Shown here: positions 57,801 to 64,000 of the stretch, piece after piece | Numbering within the stretch: position 1 is the stretch's first letter | How the letters are laid out: every line of letters starts with the position of its first letter | Origin: Nicotiana tabacum | Taxonomy: Eukaryota; Streptophyta; Magnoliopsida; Solanales; Solanaceae | Direction of reading: 5' to 3' | DNA: 64,000 nucleotides | Assembly (NCBI RefSeq): GCF_000715075.1 | Contig: NC_134085.1 | Location: 134,802,060-134,866,059, forward strand | The notes under the pieces: generated by a model | What the model saw: only the letters and a program-made list of their open reading frames with translations | What the model was told of the DNA's origin: nothing | Databases searched by the model: none | Made by a program: the position numbers and the translations under genes

Positions 57801-57898
57801 TGACTTTTAATGATTAATGGTTAATTTGGGAGTTGTGTCGGCTGGCCTAGTTTCACGATAGATGTCATCACGACCGGATCGATTTTAAGATCATGACA
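54830..57898 (+). repeat. 5' LTR of element copy 2
   Basis: Starts TGTAACAACCCGACCGG and ends CATGACA. It has GCGATCGCG-type words near 55570 and 55805, a GGGCC hairpin at 56951-56966, a 31-bp tandem repeat and a CTGCAC hairpin at 57512-57528. Confidence 0.9.
57050..57160. repeat. 31-bp tandem repeat in LTR, about 4 units
   Basis: The unit contains attgcccgaggggctgatg and ttgttccatgtt. The same cccgaggggct word recurs singly around it and in the 35054 element. Confidence 0.85.
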
Positions 57899-57901
57899 AG
57901 T

Positions 57902-57913
57902 TGGTATCAGAGC
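57902..57913 (+). other. Primer binding site, initiator tRNA-Met type
   Basis: TGGTATCAGAGC, exact. Confidence 0.9.
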
Positions 57914-60900
57914 CGAGGTTACATAGGTCTCATGAGTCACGAGCAGGTTTAGTAGTGTCTCGTGGATCGGTACGGAGACGTCTGTACTTATCCTTGGGAG
58001 GCTGCAGAACCTTTAGCAAAAACTTCACATTCTTGAATTCTTATCGTACGTCCTTGATTCAACTTGAAATGTAACTCTTTGAATTCATTCCACGCATTCG
58101 TATGCGCGCATGAGCGCTCGGTATCCGCTGTGCATTGACGACTTGTGATTCCCTGATCGAGGGGCGAGATGTGATTTCTGTGCGTTGATGTTGGGCCAGT
58201 CTGGAGGACTTGAGGCCGGGTTTTGCTTGTAGCTGGAGTACTAAGGTTCTGATTGGGTGAGCACGTGCTTTTTGAATTTATATGTTCGGTAGTGTCCCTA
58301 TTAGTGGAAGTGATGGCTGGATGACTATGTGATGAGTATGATGTGACTGTGAGACGTATTCATATGATTTGGAAGCGATGAGAATGGTCTACTTGAGGAT
58401 AGAAGAACTATTTGGTGCTTGATTTCCATCTTGACTTGATGTATAGCCCCGAGTTATGGGTGTGTGAAGAATCTTTTCATGTTGTTTAGTTGGGGAGTGG
58501 AGTAGATTTCATGTTACGATATGAGTTCAGACTTAGGAAGATTAAGTGATTGCGTAATGTTTATGACGGTGGAAGGGTATGAAGAGCTATTAGTTTGAGG
58601 CGAAACAGGTAGGTTACCTCCTTCGGAGTGTTCTAAAGTTTTGTGTGAGCCTTACGTTGTTTGTTGGAAGATCTCTTTTACCAGTGAAATATATGTATGC
58701 AATTTGAATTTGGGTTGCTTAAGAGAGTGAGCTTGACTGCTAAGAGGGCGAATGCGAGATTTGCAGAGAGGTACTAGATAGTTTGTGTTGTACGAGATTA
58801 TGAAGGATTGAGTTTAATCTCACTATGGTATTATGGCAGTGATAGAGTATACGCATTATGAGTCATTGTGTGTTTTTATCTATGGCTTTGAGCCAAGTGG
58901 GGGAGTCTGCTATTGATTAGGTGATTGCACGGTGATGTGCTATGTTGGTTCCAGTTTGAGGCGTATTGGTGAATCAGTTATGACTTACAGAGGTTGAAAC
59001 CGATGATGACTCAAGTAAAGGAAATTTCAATAAAGGTTATGTTATGCTTTATGGGTGTATGAGAATCACGGAATGACTTGAGTTAATTAGTAAAGGATGT
59101 CTGGTGCATAGAACAGGAAGCTGCTTGGTTGCATTAAGGTGAGGTTGCATTCTGCAATGTCGGAGTGCTAATGGAGCACAGTTCGTCCGAACCATTTGAT
59201 CGGTCTAATTGCGGTTTGAGTAGAGTGGAAGGCTCTCGAAAATGGTTCTAATGGGTTCAAGATTTTACATGTAATAATTAGAGATTTTCAGGTTGTATAG
59301 TTGGCTAGAAACTGAGGTTTACATTGGAGGGTGCCAAGACTCATGGTATTTTTATATCATTATGGATTCTACACACCAGTATCAAGAAGGTGAAGGTAAT
59401 GGCTTTAAATGCACAGGAAGTCTCTTCACGGTAGGTATTTTGAATGTGGTGCGTTTGAGAATATTTAAGAGAGTATCTGGTGGCTTATGAACCATAAGAC
59501 GGTGTGGCTTTATGCTTGGGTCTCGTGTGGCGAGTCTGGGTCGAGGATTGTGGTGTTATAGCAACAAGAAGTATCAAGTTGAAAGAAAATCAGAAGGAAC
59601 TTGGGTAGATGGGTTAGCTTGGTGGTAGACCGGAACCGGCATGGTAAGTATATGATTAGCTTTTTGGGTGCTTACGAGGTAATGAATTTCTACATGTGCT
59701 TCATGGCTTTAGGGTTTTAATGGCATACGTAGCTTGGTTGAGTTAGAAGGGTTCAATCCTGATGGTTTAGTTTTGTGCAAATGGAATTCGGAGAGTTCTT
59801 GATTGTTTCTACCACGGTTAGAGATGTATATTTTCTACTAGCATGAGGAGCATGGGAGTATAGCGATTTTCTTCTAGATGGGATCAATGGAAAGTTCTTG
59901 GCTAGTTGAGTACGTAATTGTTTGTGGCTCAGAATGGATATGAAGTTCTCATGTTATCATATGATGGTATGGTATGTGTAGTATGTCGTGTAGGATTGAG
60001 ATTTGCATGTGTAAGATTACGGTTCAGTTTTGAAAAGAAGGTCACAATTCTTGGGTAGCATGGACAACTTCAAATGACTAGATAAATGAGATCACTGACT
60101 GATATGGCTTGATGAGACCATGCATTTTCAGAAAAAGGGCAAGTGTTTGAGTTGAGGATACTTCAATAGTATCGTGTCACTTTCTTGTTAGATCAACTAT
60201 TGATATCCGAGTTTGCTTGGTGGCACGGAAGAATTTTTGGAGTATCTCTCATGGAATGATTGGGTATTAGAGGTGTGGTATGTATTCGGGCGGCAGAATT
60301 GGGATCGGATATGGTAATTCGTGTGATATATGGAGTTGGAGACTGAGAGTTCTTATAAACAGGTTATGTTGTGGTTGTGGATCGCGTGTATTGACACTGT
60401 ATAGTGACAATCGGGGTTTGGAGACCCGAGTGGATCTTTTGTTGCTTGGTAAGTTAGATTTTGATGTGATATTGGGTATAGATTGGTGTCTCTGTATTGT
60501 GTTATTCTGGATTGTTGTGCTAAGGCAGCGACATTGGTCATGGAGGGAGATGCCACGGATTAAGTGGCTAGGTTCGACGTATTATGTTCTTAGTAGGGTG
60601 GTTTCATTTTTGAAGACCCAGCGGATGGCTGGGAAGGGTTGTCTTGCCTATTTGGCCTTCGTGATAGATGTCAGTGCAGATACTCCTACCACTGATTCAG
60701 TTACGGTGATGAGGGGTTTTCCGGATGTGTTTCCTGCTGCCGGGCATGCCGCCGAACAGGGTTATTGATTTCGGTATTGATTGGGTGTCGGACAACGTAT
60801 CGTATGGCACCGGTGGAGTTAAAGGAGTTGAAGGAGTAGCTTCACGGACTCCTTGATAAGGGTTCATTGGTAGGCCAATGTGGATGTGTGTTCTAACTTG

Positions 60901-62127
60901 AGTAGGCTTGGTTGACTCTGAGTCGTATTGTTGAGGGATGTGTTGATTCGATTAATGTTGAGCTTATTAGTGACCTGGGGAGATCTATGATTTACCTTTA
61001 TGTGTTGTGAGGTGTTGAAATTTGTTGGTTATAGGCACATATGGTGCGTTGTTTTAGGGTCTCTTAGTGGAATTTGAGCAGGAAGAATATTGGGTATTGC
61101 TTGGCGGATGGCATATCGGTTGTGTCCTTTCGGGTTTGTGTAATATTATGTCAAATGCTTCGCCGTGGTTATGATGATTTGCTTTGGTTCTAGACATCAA
61201 ATTGCGCGTGGTTTTCGATTTTGAGCATAGTGACTTGAGGTGTTTCATGTGGACCAGTGTTTGGATAGGGTCGCGCATTACAGTTAAGTTATGTGGAGGT
61301 ATAACCCTTCGAGTTAGATTCGTGTGTTCTATTTCTACGATGTGTGATAGGTTCTCAGCATTGTGTGTGGTGGTACTGGTGAGCTTGTGGTATAGCTCTC
61401 TCATTTGAGTCATTTTTCATGATTTGAGTACGTTCAGATTATTGCTTATTGGTGCACGGATTGCATGAGTTGTCGCTTTAGATTATATTGACGTGTCATG
61501 TCGCCAGAGTAGTTGTGTTGGATTAGATAAGATCGTTGGGATCTAGAATGAATACAAACGGATTCGGTTTCAGCGTGTTCGAAGGATAATATCGATGTTC
61601 GGCTTAGAAATTTGCTATGGTCCTTGCCAAAGGAGAAATGGATTCATGAATGGTTGATCTAAGGAATGGTTATGACTTTCTACGTGTTTCATTTATCATT
61701 GGCAGTATACGGAAGTGTTGGAATGAGGCTTTATTTGATAAGAGGTTTATTATCGATATTCGGTTGTTCTGAGCAACTGTTGTGATCAGAAGTTATCGCT
61801 ACGAGAGTTTGAGTTATGTGGTATATCATGTAATTGCATCTGAGGCTGCAGATATGGTTTGTTACAGCTGGTTCGGGCTTATTCAGAGTATAGATGTGAT
61901 ATTCTGATCTTGTAGATGATTTCAGAAGTGGAAATGTGGTTCTAAGGTTTATGGGCTAGGTTGGATTGCAAAATTTCAGTTACATTGTGTTATCGGACCG
62001 ATATGAGATATCGTGACATGGGATCACCCTCCGGGTATGTGCATGGTAAGGTTACACAGCGATTTGATGGGTTTCGGAACAACTCTGGGTACGTTCGAGG
62101 ACGAATGTATGTTTAAGTGGGGAAGGA
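57914..62127 (+). other. Internal region of element copy 2, mostly non-coding
   Basis: Collinear with 37971-42196 over its whole length: the same leader, the same unrecognised 2.4-kb segment, the protease remnant at 60370-60870, the same 1.2-kb downstream segment, and a polypurine tract ending at 62127. No RT, RNase H or integrase motif found. Confidence 0.75.
60370..60870 (+). pseudogene. Protease and RT-start remnant (copy 2)
   Basis: The frame 60280-60768 contains LLLLGKLDFDVILGIDW, VVSFLKTQRMAGKGCLAYLA, IDVSADTPTTDSV and FPDVFPA, clearly homologous to the chromovirus protease-RT junction at 22780-23100. It breaks near 60768 and the RT N-terminal similarity ends at LLDKG near 60865, the same endpoint as in copy 1. 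The first catalytic part of the protease is degraded. Confidence 0.75.
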
Positions 62128-64000
62128 TGTAACGACCCGACCAGTCGTTTTGAGCTTTTGCATTTTGCTCGCCAGTTCTCGGGCATGACTAGCCTCGCGT
62201 GATGTATTATAACTTATGTAAATCGTCGATTTTGGTTTTCAGAGTAATTAGAATAAATTTAGAAGAACAGTTCTCAGTTTAAAGCTTTAAATTTGAAAGG
62301 TTTGACGAAGTTTTGACTTTTTAGTATTTGATCTCGGATTTGGATTTTTATGATTTGGTTAGATCCGTTAGGTAATTTTGGACTTGGGAGCACGTCCGGA
62401 AAGTATTTTGGAGGTCTGTGGTAGATTTAGGCTTGAATTGGAGAAATGAGAAATTTGGCATTTTCCGGTCGGCATTGGAAATTCTGATATCGGGGTCGGA
62501 ATGAATTTTTGGAAATTGGAGTAGGTCTATTGTGTCATTTGTGATGTGTGTGCAAAATTTCAGGTCATTCGGATAAGGTTTGATAGACTTTTTGATCGAA
62601 TTTGGAATTTGGAAGTTTTGGAATTCTTATGATTGAATTCGAGGGTGATTCGATGTTTTGATGCTTTTTTTAGCGTTCCGAAGGTTGGAACAAGTTTGAA
62701 TGATGTTATGGGATGTGTTGGCATGTTTGGTTGAGGTCCCGAGGGCCTCGGGTAAGTTTCAGGGTGGTTTTGAACCATTTTTAGGCCATTTTTAGTTGTT
62801 GGTTTTTGGCTTCAGGGGTGTACAGTGCGTTAGCATAGATCTGACCGCATTAGCATAGAGAAAATTTGAAAAAATAGAGTTGTGCTATGCGATCGTGTAA
62901 GTCTTCCCGCATTCACATAGAGTAAAATCTCTACTGCACTGACCCGACTTTGGAAGCTTATAACTCACAATCTATAAGGAATTTGAAGATGATCCAAAAC
63001 TAAAAATTGTAGCCCATGATGTTTAGTTTTCAGAAAGTTAAACCAATTGTAATTTGGAGTTTTGTACAAAAGGTTATGACCATTATACTAGAGGCTATCC
63101 GGAAGAGTTGGAGAAATTTGTTCTACGCGATCGCGGGGGAATGGTTGCGATCACATAGGGTAAAAGAAGGGCCGGAAAATTTTGTTTTTTGCTATCATAT
63201 TAGTTTGTCCGCAATAGCAAAGGGTAAATGCCTGGGCAGATTATAAAGTACTCTATTTTGAGGATTTCGGCCATTTTTGCATTTTTGGAGTTACGGGGCT
63301 CGCATTGAGGCGATTTTTGAAGGGATTTTCAAAGGATTGATTGGAGTAAGTGTTCTTCACTCAAATTTTGTTAAATCTCATGATTATGTCTTGATTCTTA
63401 TTATTTAATTTGGGAATTTGGGGAGAAAATTGGAAAAAATGGAAGAAGGTTTGGAGAGTTGATTTTGGGGATTTGGATGGTCATTTGATATCGGATTTTG
63501 GTGAATTCGATATGGGTAGACTCGTGAGCGAATGGGTTTTCTAGTTTTATGATTTTTATCGGATTCCGAGATGTGGGCTCGGGAGGCCCGGTATGAGCCA
63601 ATTTTGGGATTTTTGAGTTGAATTGATTATTTTCGATTGGGCTTTGTTCCTTTAGCATATATTGATGATAATATACTAATTTTGGTTAGATTTGGAGTAT
63701 TTGGAGGCCGATTCGAGAGGCAAAGGCATCGCGGGCTAGTGTTTGGATCGGATATAGGTAAATAATGATTGTAAATGTTTGTCCTGAGGGTATGAAACCC
63801 CGAATTTCACATCGTTGTGCTATTTTGAGGTGACGCACACGCTAGATGACGAGCGTGGGGTCGTGCACCGTTGGGGATTGTGACTTAGTCCGTCCCGTAC
63901 GACTGTTAAGTCGCGTATTTGATTGAAAATTGTTTGCTATCATTGTGTTCTGGAAATTATTACCATGGTTTGGGCCTCGTGCCAACTGTTTTGGATCCTT
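62128..64000 (+). repeat. 3' LTR of element copy 2, incomplete at window edge
   Basis: Starts TGTAACGACCCGACCAG after AAGTGGGGAAGGA and follows the 54830 LTR to the last base of the window. Confidence 0.9.

Larger units (their letters stand above)
54830..64000 (+). mobile_element. Non-autonomous Ty3/gypsy element (copy 2), cut by window end
   Basis: A 5' LTR of 3,069 bp, a 4,229-bp internal region and a 3' LTR that runs out of the window. LTR ends, primer site, internal order and polypurine tract match the element at 35054-45128, with clear sequence divergence. The left flank is tgatc (54825-54829); the right one is outside. Confidence 0.85.

Noticed and set aside
64000..64000. Truncation of the element at the right edge as a biological feature
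   Set aside because: The 3' LTR simply runs past the end of the supplied window.

Overview
This is a plant nuclear genomic window, and the content points to Solanaceae, probably Nicotiana. It is AT-rich and consists almost entirely of nested LTR retrotransposons with methionine-tRNA or aspartate-tRNA primer sites. It also holds a hAT-like element with CAGAGGCGGACC ends, a (TTG)n-tailed SINE remnant of the tobacco TS type, and one intact intronless host gene for a secreted invertase/pectin-methylesterase-inhibitor-like protein. The genus is inference; nothing in the window proves it. No bacterial, organellar, rRNA, tRNA or CRISPR features were seen.

Layout. 252-14677: a hAT-like DNA transposon (12-bp inverted ends, 7 of 8 bp target duplication) split by an Athila-type Ty3 retrotransposon (414 to about 13551). 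The Athila element has LTRs, a tRNA-Asp primer site, gag, protease, RT, RNase H, integrase and a third ORF preceded by its own TATA box and intron signals. Its protease segment is tandemly duplicated. 14810-34150: a minus-strand Ty1/copia element, 5'-truncated, broken by two insertions. The first (15273-17012) is a minus-strand LTR-retrotransposon remnant. The second (18522-32653) is a 14.1-kb composite around a plus-strand Tekay/Del-type chromovirus whose 3' LTR is itself split, including by a reversed solo LTR (28508-31242). About 34151-47544: the 5' end and roughly 3.1-kb LTR of a minus-strand gypsy element, split by a complete plus-strand element (35054-45128). 48205-50951: a solo LTR. 50957-54829: the only gene-like island, with the inhibitor gene at 53001-53540. 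54830 to the right edge: a second copy of the 35054-45128 family, cut by the window end.

How the parts relate. None of the transposon reading frames looks functional. Premature stops in the Athila and Tekay elements are mostly TAG where the family has CAG, as expected from deamination of methylated CHG sites. The two copies of the 35054/54830 family share a collinear 4.2-kb internal region that keeps a protease remnant but no recognisable RT, RNase H or integrase, so they look like a non-autonomous family moved in trans. Several LTR families here share structure that does not code for protein: arrays of near-palindromic CGCGTTCGCG words, two small inverted repeats that covary between families, and a zone of family-specific minisatellites. 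The target duplications and the copia frame, which resumes across the 14.1-kb insertion, give a relative order of events: copia first, then its insertions, then insertions into those.
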